DNA of 33,266 nt from Psychrobacter sp. APC 3426 (GCF_030408035.1 NZ_JASDCF010000032.1:1-33266), one strand, 5' to 3'. Counted from the stretch's first letter, positions 8,640-17,907 are shown. Numbers and translations are program-made. Notes: generated by a model from the letters alone, not told the origin.

Positions 8640-9686
8640 TTACTTGTTGGCAATGATGGTCGCACGCATCGGTGCAGGATAACCTTCCAAGGTCTTTGTA
8701 GCATCATTGGGATCTAAGAAGTCTGCTAACGAATGATAAGTCATCCATTCGGTTTTGCGCTGCTCCTCAGTCGAGGTCATTGCCACATCGACGCAACGGA
8801 CGTCAGTGAACCCTGCTTTTTCTAACCAACCGATTAATGCCGCCACCGACGGTAAGAAATATACGTTATTCATCTGCGCATAACGGTCATGCGGCACCAG
8901 TACGGTATTAGCATCGCCTTCAATGACTAAGGTCTCAAGCACCAACTCACCGCCTTTTACCAGTTGCCCTTTGAGCTGTTGCAAATGCTCAAACGGTGAC
9001 TGACGATGATACAGCACACCCATGCTAAATACCGTATCAAATAGCTGACTGTGCTCAGGCAAGGCTTCAAGCGGTACGGGAATATAATGGGTACGGTAGC
9101 GGCCTGTCTCATGAGCGTCTGCCGTACCAACAAAATGACGAATCGCCATAAACTGATGGTAAAACAAGCAAGATGGATCAATGATGATCACCGTATCCGC
9201 GCCTGCCCCTGCCATACGCCAACCATGATAACCAGAGCCGCCACCCACATCGAGTACACGCCGACCTTTTAATGTGCCCAAATGCGGTGCGACTCGCTGC
9301 CATTTCCAATCACTATGCCATTCGGTATCGATCTTAATACCTGACTCATCATCGCCAATCTTACCACCAATTTGAAACGGCCCTTTACGCCACGGCATCA
9401 GCTGCTTGAGCAGTGCTGTCGTTTGTTTGCGCTGAGACTCATTAAGACTTGCCTCAATCGTTAACGTATCGCTGTTGAGATTGACATTATTGACGGTTAG
9501 TTCTGGCAAACGCGCCACCGACGCTTGGTAAGCAGGCGCGTGCGCATAGTTGGCTTTGTCTTTGATATCACCCAGCCACGTTGGTAATTGCTTGAGCCAC
9601 TCATAAGCACTTGGCTGCTGCTGCGCCAGTACTAGCAAGGTTAAATACAGTTCACGTTCGGCGTGGAGAATAGTGTCGTTAAGCAT
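8640..9686 (-). CDS. cmoB: tRNA U34 carboxymethyltransferase CmoB
   Basis: Transfers the carboxymethyl group from carboxy-S-adenosylmethionine to 5-hydroxyuridine at tRNA position 34, making uridine 5-oxyacetic acid, which widens wobble decoding. The 348-residue length is close to the family norm. The N-terminal helical domain contains WLKQLPTWLGDIKDK. The SAM-type methyltransferase core has RRVLDVGGGSGYHGWRM at about 139-155 and DPSCLFYHQFMAI soon after. The MGVLYHRQSPFEHL block and LETLVIEGD are also typical of CmoB. It lies 62 bases behind cmoA on the same strand, so the two form the expected operon producing and using Cx-SAM. Confidence 0.95.
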   Translation of the reverse strand: MLNDTILHAERELYLTLLVLAQQQPSAYEWLKQLPTWLGDIKDKANYAHAPAYQASVARLPELTVNNVNLNSDTLTIEASLNESQRKQTTALLKQLMPWRKGPFQIGGKIGDDESGIKIDTEWHSDWKWQRVAPHLGTLKGRRVLDVGGGSGYHGWRMAGAGADTVIIIDPSCLFYHQFMAIRHFVGTADAHETGRYRTHYIPVPLEALPEHSQLFDTVFSMGVLYHRQSPFEHLQQLKGQLVKGGELVLETLVIEGDANTVLVPHDRYAQMNNVYFLPSVAALIGWLEKAGFTDVRCVDVAMTSTEEQRKTEWMTYHSLADFLDPNDATKTLEGYPAPMRATIIANK

Positions 9687-9748
9687 AAAAGCGGATTACC
9701 ATGTTAATCAAAGGATACTGTAAAAGACGGTATTGCCAAGAATGGTTT

Positions 9749-10534
9749 TTATTTAAACGCCACAATCGACACAAAGTTCAAAAACTGAAACCACGTCAGA
9801 TGACGCGCGAAACCTACCTTATCCAGACGCGCATGATGCTCTTCTAAGGTATCGGTAATGAGGACGTTTTCTAGCGCATTACGTTTGCCACTGATTTCCA
9901 TCTCGGTATAACCGTTGGCACGTTTAAAATCATAATAACGCTCAACCAACCACGCATCGTACTGCTCATCAAAAGCATGGGTCTTTTCGGTCAGCACCAG
10001 TATGCCGCCCTCACTCAGCGCATTATAGATAGTTTCTAATACCGCCACCCTATCTGCAGCTGGTAAAAACTGTAAGGTTAAGTTTAAGATGACCATGTCA
10101 CATGGCTCAAGCTTGACGTCGCGGATATCAGCAGTGATGACTTCAATATCATGTTCAGGATAATTATCCTTAAGTAAAGTAGTCGCTTCAGTTGTCATCG
10201 CCGGTGAGATATCTATCGCTTTAATCTGCAAATCTTGCGGCTCAAACTCGCCCGCCAGTGTCATGCTTGCTGCGCCAAGTGAGCAGCCCAAATCATAAAT
10301 TCGGCTGACACGCTGACCACTATCGCTCTGCTGGCGATACTTACAATGACGACGGGTAAATATAGGCAGCATCGCCAACACTTGACCATAACCAGGAACA
10401 CTGCGGCGAATCATATCGGGGAAGCACGCCACCACTTGCTCATCGAAAGAAAAGCGCGCCGCTTTATCAAGTGGCGTGGTGAATAGAGTATCGTGTTTGA
10501 TAGCAGGCTTAGATTGGCTCATGGTGCGACTCAT
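9749..10534 (-). CDS. cmoA: Carboxy-S-adenosyl-L-methionine synthase CmoA
   Basis: Makes carboxy-SAM from SAM and prephenate for use by CmoB. The 261-residue protein has the SAM-binding motif [12 protein letters not shown] at about 82-93 and the CmoA signatures [20 protein letters not shown] near the N-terminus and [12 protein letters not shown] after the core. [14 protein letters not shown] closes the protein as in other CmoA. Two ATGs (10534 and 10522) are possible starts; neither has a good ribosome binding site. First gene of the cmoA-cmoB unit, divergent from msrA across 291 bases. Confidence 0.95.
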   Translation of the reverse strand: MSRTMSQSKPAIKHDTLFTTPLDKAARFSFDEQVVACFPDMIRRSVPGYGQVLAMLPIFTRRHCKYRQQSDSGQRVSRIYDLGCSLGAASMTLAGEFEPQDLQIKAIDISPAMTTEATTLLKDNYPEHDIEVITADIRDVKLEPCDMVILNLTLQFLPAADRVAVLETIYNALSEGGILVLTEKTHAFDEQYDAWLVERYYDFKRANGYTEMEISGKRNALENVLITDTLEEHHARLDKVGFARHLTWFQFLNFVSIVAFK

Positions 10535-10825
10535 TTTTGATTTTTGGTTTCCATAATGGAACTTTGATTGGGAAGTGTTCAGAAAATTCGATTGATGCCA
10601 TTAGCCCAGGGCAGACTAACGTAGCAAAAGCCCATTATAACATTACTGTTTGTTACTTATCGCGTTTGGCTCACCTGCTAAGCTGATTAGCAAGCGCTGA
10701 GGCTAAAAAATTATTGTAAGCAATAAGTTATCAGAAGTAATCTGTCATTGAAAAATGAAAGCATTACAACCAAATAAAGACCTTAGCTCACCTTTATAGC
10801 AACAGATATAATAATAGGGAAAATT

Positions 10826-11347
10826 ATGCAAACCATTATATTAGGCGGTGGCTGCTTTTGGTGCACCGAATCAGTATTTTTATCCGTAAAAGGCGTACAA
10901 TCTGTCGTGTCAGGCTACATGGGTGGCGATGCGGTATCTGCCAACTATGAAGCGGTCTGCAGTGGCGATACCGGACACGTTGAAGTTATCAAAGTTGAGT
11001 TTGATGAATCTATCGTACCGTTAGAAGTGATACTCGATGTGTTTTTTGCCACCCATGATCCCACCACGATGGATCGTCAAGGCAATGACGTCGGTAGCCA
11101 GTACCGCAGCGTGGTGTTCTATACTGATGAAGATCAAAAACCAACCGTCGATCGTACGATTAATAAACTGCGCGATATGGGCGTCAATGTGGTCACAGAA
11201 GTACATCCTGCTGTTGAATTCTATCAAGCGGAAGAGGCACATCAAGACTTCTTTAATAGAAACCCAGGACAGGCTTACTGCAACTTTGCGATACCACCAA
11301 AGCTTGCCAAATTACGCAAAGAATTTAGTAAATATATGGTGAGCTAA
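10826..11347 (+). CDS. msrA: Peptide-methionine (S)-S-oxide reductase MsrA
   Basis: Reduces the S-epimer of methionine sulfoxide in proteins or free, using thioredoxin. The 173-residue protein opens with GGGCFWCTE (catalytic Cys at about residue 10), and continues with the family motifs VSGYMGG, TGHVEVIKVEFDE, FFATHDPTTMDRQGNDVGSQYRS and AEEAHQDFF. A Cys near residue 158 (GQAYCNF) could be the resolving cysteine. AGGGA precedes the ATG at a suitable distance. Single gene, closed by a terminator. Confidence 0.97.
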   Translation: MQTIILGGGCFWCTESVFLSVKGVQSVVSGYMGGDAVSANYEAVCSGDTGHVEVIKVEFDESIVPLEVILDVFFATHDPTTMDRQGNDVGSQYRSVVFYTDEDQKPTVDRTINKLRDMGVNVVTEVHPAVEFYQAEEAHQDFFNRNPGQAYCNFAIPPKLAKLRKEFSKYMVS

Positions 11348-11374
11348 ACACTTACAGATATTCTTGTACGCTAC

Positions 11375-11407
11375 AAAAGCCAAGGTTTGATACGCTTGGC
11401 TTTTTTA
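11375..11407 (+). terminator. Rho-independent terminator after msrA
   Basis: Perfect 10-bp stem (11375-11384 with 11395-11404), 10-base loop, followed by a T run to 11407. It lies 28 bases after the msrA stop. Confidence 0.85.
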
Positions 11408-11456
11408 TTGCTTTTAACAGTATGATAGCTAGCAACAACCTCTTAGGGTTAATTAT

Positions 11457-12137
11457 ATGAATCCAGAATTTTGGCAATCGCGTTGGCAGCAGGGTCGTAT
11501 TGGCTTTCATAAGCCTGAGGTAAACCCATTATTAATCAAATATTTCAATGAGATGAATCTACCTGCTGGCAGCTGTGTACTGGTTCCTTTGTGTGGTAAA
11601 TCGATTGATATGGTTTGGCTAGCAGCACAGGGCTACGACGTGGTTGGTGTTGAATTGGTTGAGTCAGCCGTACAAGAGTTTTTTGCTGAGCAAAGTATCT
11701 CCCCTACTGTACATCAGCATGCAGATAATTCCGCTATTAAATATTATCAAGGACAGCTCGCAAATCAAACGATTACTTTATGGGTCGCTGATATTTTTGC
11801 ACTGACGGCTGAAGATATCGGTGATATTGATGCAGTTTACGACCGGGCGGCCTTGATAGCGTTACCAGAAGATATGCGTCCACAGTATAGCGAGCAGATA
11901 CGTAAAATGAGTGATCTTGCAACACAGCTATTAATCACGCTCAATTATGACCAAAGTCAAAAGGATGGCCCGCCATTCTCTGTGAATAAGACTCAAATAC
12001 AGCAGTATTATGGCAATTATTACCAAATCACTGAGCTTGAAAATGAAGCCTCGACATTGAATGCCAATGCAGCGCTGAGCGTGACCGAGCATGTTTGGTT
12101 ATTGAACTCAGCAAATGATATATTCAATACTCAGTAA
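11457..12137 (+). CDS. tpm: Thiopurine S-methyltransferase family protein
   Basis: A SAM-dependent methyltransferase of the TPMT family. Bacterial members methylate thiopurines and, in several cases, tellurite, selenite or other chalcogen compounds; the natural substrate here is not known. The 226-residue protein starts with MNPEFWQSRWQQGRIGFHK and has the TPMT block VLVPLCGKSIDMVWLAAQGY followed by DVVGVELVESAVQEFF, which forms the SAM site. DAVYDRAALIALPEDMR and LLITLNYDQSQKDGPPFSV are also characteristic. AGGG lies eight bases before the ATG. The next gene is 140 bases downstream with no terminator in between, so cotranscription is possible. Confidence 0.92.
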   Translation: MNPEFWQSRWQQGRIGFHKPEVNPLLIKYFNEMNLPAGSCVLVPLCGKSIDMVWLAAQGYDVVGVELVESAVQEFFAEQSISPTVHQHADNSAIKYYQGQLANQTITLWVADIFALTAEDIGDIDAVYDRAALIALPEDMRPQYSEQIRKMSDLATQLLITLNYDQSQKDGPPFSVNKTQIQQYYGNYYQITELENEASTLNANAALSVTEHVWLLNSANDIFNTQ

Positions 12138-12277
12138 AATTGACAGCTTACATGAGTAGGCGAGACTGGGATGAATTTTTTTGCAGCCTCTGTCGAAACA
12201 CGCACAGCACGCAAGAAAAACTTGTACCAGTCACACTGTGTTTTTTTATACTAACCTGACGATAGTAGTGAACTCTC

Positions 12278-12991
12278 ATGAAAATTTTAATCAGCTTAGT
12301 AAGCTTCATTGGCTTTTTACTGGTGGTATTGCCTGGTCCTTTGTATAAATACAGCATCGTCGATTTGGGTACTGCGTTTGCAGGGTTTACCCTAGGAATG
12401 ATGGCTGGCGGTGCTGCGTTGATCATTCTGTTATTACAAGCATTATTCAAACGTCAAACGCTCACATTTGGCAATACCCTCGTCACCGTTATGTTCTCCG
12501 CTATCGCCATCATTATGCCACTCAGCATGTTGAGCAAAGCCAAAAGTGTGCCACCTATTCACGACATCTCAACCGACCTGAAGAACCCGCCTGAGTTTGT
12601 GGCCATTGTCCCACTACGCGCTGATGCACCAAACCCAGTCGAATATGCTGGTGAGGAGACCGCAGAGCAACAACGCACAGCTTATCCTGAACTGAAAACC
12701 TTAACCTATACGCAACCAAAGTCTGAGCTGATGGAGGCTACCGAAAAATCTGTCAATAATTTGGACTGGGAGCTCGTAAATACTGATACAAGCGCAGGTA
12801 TCATTGAGGCCACAGATACTACAACATGGTTTGGCTTTAAAGACGATGTGGTGATACGTGTGATTGATAACCGTAATGAGCGTCTGGTCGATATCCGTAG
12901 TAAGTCACGAATTGGCGGAAGTGACTTGGGTAAAAATGCTGAGCGCATTCATGACTTTATTGACGAGTTGGATGAAGTCTTGGCGGAATAG
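12278..12991 (+). CDS. DUF1499 domain-containing membrane protein
   Basis: A 237-residue protein with three hydrophobic segments at the N-terminus (about residues 2-22, 34-58 and 66-86), followed by a soluble C-terminal domain from about 105. That domain contains VAIVPLRADAPNPVEYAG, IIEATDTTTWFGFKDDVVIRV and VDIRSKSRIGGSDLGKNAERI, which match the DUF1499 family of unknown function. The ATG lacks a clear ribosome binding site, so the exact start is less certain. No terminator is visible in the 240 bases after the stop. Confidence 0.85.
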   Translation: MKILISLVSFIGFLLVVLPGPLYKYSIVDLGTAFAGFTLGMMAGGAALIILLLQALFKRQTLTFGNTLVTVMFSAIAIIMPLSMLSKAKSVPPIHDISTDLKNPPEFVAIVPLRADAPNPVEYAGEETAEQQRTAYPELKTLTYTQPKSELMEATEKSVNNLDWELVNTDTSAGIIEATDTTTWFGFKDDVVIRVIDNRNERLVDIRSKSRIGGSDLGKNAERIHDFIDELDEVLAE

Positions 12992-13231
12992 TTAGGTTTA
13001 TAGAAACTCAACATTGATATTTTATACTTATCCCCATTGAGAATACTTGGTACGTTAGCTGGATTTTCCACATTAAACCCTCTCCTAACCTCACGCCACC
13101 GTCAATTTATAGTAACAGCGTACTTCGATACCTTTTCTTTACTATTTAGATTGGTTACTCTAAGTCAATATTAGCATTATTCGCCTTGTTTGCATTTTAA
13201 ACGACAACTTTAACGTTTATAGGATATTTTC

Positions 13232-14704
13232 ATGCGTTTGACTCCATTTTCTACTCTCTCATTACTTAGTGTTGCGGTTGGACTGAGTTTTGCTGGTACG
13301 GCACAAGCAGCCAAACCTGATGCCCCTTATTTATCCAATAGTGAGTTTCAGCAGTGCCTTGATGGCCTCAAAAACTCTAGCAAATTTCGCGGTGTGGACA
13401 GCTTTACTTTTAATAACTATCGCCCAAGCGAGCCTGACCCTAGCGTCATTCAATCACTGAACTATCAGCCTGAATTTCAAAAAGATGTTTGGGATTATTT
13501 ATCAGCGCTAGTCGATAAAGAGCGGGTAGAAGATGGTATCCGTGCCAAGCGTCAATGGGGTGACACATTACGTCAAATCGAATCACGCTATGGTGTTAAA
13601 GCAGAACACGTACTGGGCGTATGGGGTGTTGAGTCAAACTTTGGACAGACATTGGGCAAAAAGCCCTTGTTTGAATCCTTAGCAACATTATCATGTTTCG
13701 ATCGTCGCCAAAGCTACTTCCAAGGTGAGTTTGCCAATGCGCTCAAAATCGTCCAACGTGGGGATATCGCGCCAAGTGACATGACCGGCTCTTGGGCAGG
13801 GGCGTTTGGGCAGACGCAATTTATGCCAAGCACCTTTTTGGAGCTAGCAGTAGACTTCGATGGTGATGGTCGCCGTGACTTGGTCAACAGCGTACCTGAC
13901 GCGCTGGCTTCAACAGCCAACTTCTTGGACAATCGTGGCTACCGTACTGGCGAGCCTTGGGGTTATGAAGTCCAACTCCCTAGCGGTTTTTGGGCAGCCT
14001 CTAACCGTAAAGATAAAAAATCTATCAGTCATTGGCGCAATCAAGGTCTAACACTGGCTAACGGTAGCCCACTGCCTTATGATTTGAGTAGTGCAGGTTT
14101 GTTATTACCCGCTGGTATGGAAGGTCCTGCCTTTTTAGTCGGCAAAAACTTTGATACGTTTTATTCGTATAACGCCTCAGAAAACTACGCATTGGCCATC
14201 GCTCACCTATCAGATTTAATTACTCGCGAAGACAGTAGCAAAACTGACTTTGTCACTGCGTGGCCGACAGATGACCCAGGTATCAGCCGTCAGCAAGCCA
14301 AAGACATCCAACAAGCATTATTAAACGCCGGTTATGACATTGGCGGGGTCGATGGCATCATCGGTGACAATACCCGTACCGCTATTCAGCAGTATCAGAC
14401 CAGCAAAGGTATTTTCCCAGCTGATGGGCGCGCAGGACAAAAGTTCTATCGAGCTATTATAGGCAATACGGCACCTAGCCGTGTTCAATATGGCAACCAG
14501 TACGGGCAGCCAACCAACAGCCAGCCATTAACACCTGCGCCTGCTGATCGTATGGGGCAACTGATTCAGCAGCAGAGCACTGCGCCACGTATTTACTCAC
14601 CGCAACCATCAGCGCAACCCTCAACGTCTAGCAACCCACGTTATCGCCGTGTTACTGGTGCAGATGGTGTTGTAAAGCTGGTTCGTATTGATGAAGGTTC
14701 ATAG
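13232..14704 (+). CDS. Lytic murein transglycosylase, MltB type, with a peptidoglycan-binding domain
   Basis: Predicted periplasmic enzyme that cleaves the MurNAc-GlcNAc bond to leave 1,6-anhydro-MurNAc ends. The 490-residue protein has a Sec signal ending at about residue 27 (AQA/AK). The MltB-type catalytic domain has the acid residue Glu134 in VWGVESNFG, then the Gln/Pro-rich GAFGQTQFMPSTF and DFDGDGRRDLVNSVPDALAS. A PG_binding_1 domain lies at about 350-410 (QQAKDIQQALLNAGYD onward, with GGVDGIIGDNTRTAI). The last 80 residues are a Gln/Pro/Ser-rich tail of low complexity. There is no lipobox, so it is soluble, unlike classical MltB. AGGA lies seven bases before the ATG. Confidence 0.92.
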   Translation: MRLTPFSTLSLLSVAVGLSFAGTAQAAKPDAPYLSNSEFQQCLDGLKNSSKFRGVDSFTFNNYRPSEPDPSVIQSLNYQPEFQKDVWDYLSALVDKERVEDGIRAKRQWGDTLRQIESRYGVKAEHVLGVWGVESNFGQTLGKKPLFESLATLSCFDRRQSYFQGEFANALKIVQRGDIAPSDMTGSWAGAFGQTQFMPSTFLELAVDFDGDGRRDLVNSVPDALASTANFLDNRGYRTGEPWGYEVQLPSGFWAASNRKDKKSISHWRNQGLTLANGSPLPYDLSSAGLLLPAGMEGPAFLVGKNFDTFYSYNASENYALAIAHLSDLITREDSSKTDFVTAWPTDDPGISRQQAKDIQQALLNAGYDIGGVDGIIGDNTRTAIQQYQTSKGIFPADGRAGQKFYRAIIGNTAPSRVQYGNQYGQPTNSQPLTPAPADRMGQLIQQQSTAPRIYSPQPSAQPSTSSNPRYRRVTGADGVVKLVRIDEGS

Positions 14705-14771
14705 CGTATAGCGCGTTATCTACTTACCTCACTCTTATCTACTCGAGTTGAGTACTTAACAGCAGTCAACA

Positions 14772-14803
14772 AAAAAGCCATGCTAACTAGTATGGCTTTT
14801 TCT
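14772..14803. terminator. Bidirectional terminator between the transglycosylase and the small acidic gene
   Basis: Perfect 10-bp stem (14772-14781 with 14792-14801) with A-run and T-run flanks, between two convergent genes. Confidence 0.85.
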
Positions 14804-14888
14804 AATTTGCATTCACTAAATTTGTAGTTATCAAATAAAGTTATTTTAATAACAACGGTTTAGCAATGCTTAAATCAATAATTGTCTC

Positions 14889-15188
14889 TTAGACAATAGG
14901 AGGTGGGTTTGGTTGACCATTGTCACCGTCCCAGTTTTCACGTGCTTTGTCATCTAAGTCGGCTGGTGTTTTTGGTTCCCACTTACCATTTTCTTTCCAA
15001 GTCGCATCGCCCCAATCTGCATCTTCTTCCTTTCTATCCAAATCTTTATAAGCTTGGGTAGGATCGATGCCGCGGCGCTTCATGTCTGCCACTTGCTCTT
15101 CTAATGTATGAAACTGATCAGCATCATGCATAGATTTTTCTAAGCTATCAATCTCTCTTTTTAACTCATCGGCTTTAGAGTTACTCAT
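14889..15188 (-). CDS. Small acidic protein of unknown function
   Basis: A 99-residue protein I do not recognise. The first half is highly charged and heptad-like (MSNSKADELKREIDSLEKS and onward to about residue 55), suggesting a coiled coil. The second half is acidic and rich in Trp, Asp, Gly and Pro, including DADWGDATWKENGKWEPK and a PNPPPIV end. No signal peptide or membrane segment is present. A good ribosome binding site (AAGGAG, eight bases from the ATG) and a terminator just past the stop support it as a real gene. It stands alone between the transglycosylase and the DUF4062 gene. Confidence 0.7.
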   Translation of the reverse strand: MSNSKADELKREIDSLEKSMHDADQFHTLEEQVADMKRRGIDPTQAYKDLDRKEEDADWGDATWKENGKWEPKTPADLDDKARENWDGDNGQPNPPPIV

Positions 15189-15453
15189 CGTCTGCTCTCC
15201 TTAGTTGGTCAGTATTATTGTACGTTATGTCTTTTTAATAATGATTGTATCAATCGTCTTAATACAGGTGATAGTCTGCTATCGATATCTGATTAGTCTT
15301 ATTATCACCAGTCTTGGGTAGATTCACAACCGTTGACGCGTATGCTTTGTATTACAAAACGTAGTCATCTAAGCAGATGGTTTTGAGATGTCTAAAGAGA
15401 GGGTGGCTTTGTAAGACTAAAAAAGGAAGGGTGTTAGAGAGAAATAGTAATAC

Positions 15454-16455
15454 TTAAGGGTTAGGCTTTGCATTTTTTAGCAAATTTTTGGCATAAAAAG
15501 TCAACTTCCACAGCTCTTGTGATACTCGAGTGCCATAAGTTGCTAGCTGTATCCAGTTTGCCCCAACCAATTGCCGCTGCAAGCAGTTCAAATCGTCTTG
15601 AGAAATCTGGCAACGTGAGACAGCATGCACATTTGGCATATCTTGTTTGATGTCTTGTTCAGCTTTTGACGCTATTAATCGATTGATCGCATTTTGTAGG
15701 CCATTGCTCGAAAATGCGGTCGGAATCTTTAATAAAGTAGCCAACACCTCTTGCCACGTTAACGTCATGGGTCTCACCACATCCGTCAAGTTCCCGCCTT
15801 CATAGGCTTGGGCGCTATAATGAATGTCAATGGACTCTGTCAATATAATAGGTTTGCTGACGGTATCATCTGCAAAATCATCTTGAGTTTGGGGTTTTTT
15901 GTGGATTACTTTCTTAGCCGGCAGACGCTCAGATAACTTCTGGGCAGCCGTTGTTTTGCTAAGCTCAGTCAACTCGTCTTCAGCCTTTATCCAACCACCG
16001 GTCGCGCCACGTTTCGTGACAGCATTGTAGTAAGCTTGTACCAGAATTTTTTCGATATCATCTGCCGTCTCGTAATAATATATCTTATTATCTTGCTTGG
16101 TCACAGAGTTGATGAACTCTTGCAACTGCCGACTGATGCTCGCGTCTTGATGGTGGTTTTTGATTAAAATAAGCAGTGGTTTGAGCTTGGCTTTGGCGTT
16201 TAGATAGCTCAGATGCATTTGGCTAACGCCCGTTTTTTGCACCGTACCATAGCTATCGCCAACGAGCATCAATGCATAGTCACAGGAGTCGATACACTGC
16301 CGCCCATACAATGACGCTTTGGGTAATTGACTTGATACATCATAAGTTAGAAACGCGCGCGCCTGAAAAAATATTGCTAGGCTATCCAATACCAGCAATT
16401 GATCGTTGTCAGCACATATGACGTGGATATGATAGCGACGGTTTGGCACAATCAC
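15454..16455 (-). CDS. DUF4062 domain-containing protein
   Basis: The first 150 residues fit the DUF4062 fold, which is related to TIR-like nucleotide-binding domains: IHVICADNDQLLVL, then YGRQCIDSCDYALMLVGDSYG and SQMHLSYLNAKAKLKPLLIL. A low-complexity linker (about 165-215) leads to a second, unassigned domain of about 110 residues, including RPMTLTWQEVLATLLKIP. No membrane segment is visible. The longest frame begins at GTG 16455, but AGAGG lies five bases before the in-frame GTG at 16449, which is the likelier start (MPNRRYHIHV). Function is unknown. DUF4062 proteins occur both in housekeeping and in defence settings; nothing beside it here suggests defence. Confidence 0.75.
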   Translation of the reverse strand: MIVPNRRYHIHVICADNDQLLVLDSLAIFFQARAFLTYDVSSQLPKASLYGRQCIDSCDYALMLVGDSYGTVQKTGVSQMHLSYLNAKAKLKPLLILIKNHHQDASISRQLQEFINSVTKQDNKIYYYETADDIEKILVQAYYNAVTKRGATGGWIKAEDELTELSKTTAAQKLSERLPAKKVIHKKPQTQDDFADDTVSKPIILTESIDIHYSAQAYEGGNLTDVVRPMTLTWQEVLATLLKIPTAFSSNGLQNAINRLIASKAEQDIKQDMPNVHAVSRCQISQDDLNCLQRQLVGANWIQLATYGTRVSQELWKLTFYAKNLLKNAKPNP

Positions 16456-16785
16456 CTCTAAGCTTCAGTCGTGACGTAAGTAAGATTGAGATAATAAACA
16501 ACAATTATCTTGTTTTTGCACAGACTAGCATAATCTTGCAAAGATGAACCTAATTAATTCAATTATAGCAATATGAGTAGAGATTATGACCCTAAATTCT
16601 TATTAACCATATTCGTATAATTCATTTTTGTCACAGTACGCTCGGCACATACAGTCTCGGTATCATTGTTTTAATAACAGTTACTTTAACAGCAATCACT
16701 TTAACAATAGGTGTTTAAAAACATGTGCTTTAACAATAACCACTTTAATAATAACCACTGCAATTACAATCAGCTTTGGTAGCGT
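16456..16785. other. 330-bp gene-free stretch between murI and the DUF4062 gene
   Basis: The part next to murI (16666-16770) is a degenerate 15-bp tandem repeat, listed separately. The rest (16456-16665) is AT-rich and presumably holds the promoter of the DUF4062 gene on the reverse strand, but no convincing -35/-10 pair or terminator was found. Confidence 0.5.
16666..16770. repeat. Degenerate 15-bp tandem repeat, seven units, just after the murI stop
   Basis: Seven consecutive 15-base blocks start at 16666, 16681, 16696, 16711, 16726, 16741 and 16756. Typical units are CACTTTAATAATAAC, TGCTTTAACAATAAC and TTACTTTAACAGCAA; the fourth and last are the most diverged. The array begins 15 bases beyond the murI stop codon (16786-16788) in the direction of transcription. 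Confidence 0.7.
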
Positions 16786-17871
16786 CTATTTAAAATAGTA
16801 TGCCAATACCGTCTCTTTGCCAAGCAATCGCTCTATTAAAACGCCCAATTTATCATCGTATTTGGTGGCATAAAAAGTCAATGGTGACTGACTATCATCA
16901 CCTAACATCTCTTGTGTCGCTGTTGATTCGTTATTTTTTTCTACGCCAACATCACTTTTATTGTCGTTAGCAATGGCGGCAAGCTGATGTGCCACCAATA
17001 GTTGCTGAACCCTCTCTGCTATCGCCTGTCCAGAATCAACAACCTGTATCGACAACTGCTGCTGCGCAATCTCCGCCAACAAAAATGCTTTGAAAAATGG
17101 ATAATGAGTACAACCCAGTACCAATTGATCAATACCAGCATCAGCAAATAATGTAAGTTGGTGGCGCAGACGTTGAGCGGTATCATCCTGTTCTGGCATG
17201 CCAGCCTCTACCCAAGGCACCAACTGTGGGTCAAAGTACTTAGTAACCTTTGTACGGTTGGGACTAGCGAAACCATCAATGACATCATTGAGTAATTTAC
17301 CATTTAATGTGGCCTTGGTCGCCAATACTGCCACATGATGGCTTTGACTGGCCAATACCGCGGGCTTCAATGCCGGTACTAAGCCAACAATAGGCAGATG
17401 CGGATAACTGCGTCTCGCTGTTTCTAAAGCATAAGCTGATGCGCTATTGCAAGCAATGACGATAAGCTTACAGCCTTGCTGAGACAACCATTCTACTGCG
17501 GTGAGTGTTAGCGCTTCTATATCCTCACTATCACGATTGCCATAAGGCACATTGAGCGTATCAGCATAGTAAACATAACGCTCAGCGGGTAGCTGCTGTG
17601 CCAGATGTAGATAAATCGACAGACCACCAACACCCGAGTCAAACAGTCCAATGGGTGCTTGACGGTCTTTATGATTGGTAATGGCATTGTTGATAATAGA
17701 ATTGCTTGCAATCACATTGTTTGGCATAACAGCACTGTTAGCAGCAGCGGATTGGTCATCTGTTTTGGTCGCACTAACACTAGCACTGACAGAGCTTTCA
17801 GTCCCTTTAATTTTAAATGTACTAGGGTGCGCCTTAACCACATTTATCATGTCATTTGCGGTGATATCCAT
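16786..17871 (-). CDS. murI: Glutamate racemase with N-terminal extension
   Basis: Interconverts L- and D-glutamate, giving D-Glu for peptidoglycan. The catalytic domain starts at about residue 73 (APIGLFDSGVGGLS, Asp78), with the two catalytic cysteines in VIACNSASA and VLGCTHYPF. DTLNVPYGNR and GLVPALKPA are further signatures. At 361 residues it is about 80-90 longer than usual: a low-complexity Ser/Ala/Asn-rich stretch (about residues 25-68) precedes the domain, and an insert near 305-335 (NDNKSDVGVEKNNESTATQ) precedes the last helix. No ribosome binding site is visible at the chosen ATG; a shorter start at Met49 is possible but also unsupported. The gene is flanked by two different tandem repeats. 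Confidence 0.93.
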   Translation of the reverse strand: MDITANDMINVVKAHPSTFKIKGTESSVSASVSATKTDDQSAAANSAVMPNNVIASNSIINNAITNHKDRQAPIGLFDSGVGGLSIYLHLAQQLPAERYVYYADTLNVPYGNRDSEDIEALTLTAVEWLSQQGCKLIVIACNSASAYALETARRSYPHLPIVGLVPALKPAVLASQSHHVAVLATKATLNGKLLNDVIDGFASPNRTKVTKYFDPQLVPWVEAGMPEQDDTAQRLRHQLTLFADAGIDQLVLGCTHYPFFKAFLLAEIAQQQLSIQVVDSGQAIAERVQQLLVAHQLAAIANDNKSDVGVEKNNESTATQEMLGDDSQSPLTFYATKYDDKLGVLIERLLGKETVLAYYFK

Positions 17872-17907
17872 GGTTACTGTACTGCCATTTTTATAGTCAT
17901 ATCATTG

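Noticed and set aside
15454..17871. DUF4062 protein plus neighbours as a defence island.
   Set aside because: The neighbours are murI and a small unknown gene; there is no nuclease, NTPase, toxin or integrase beside it.
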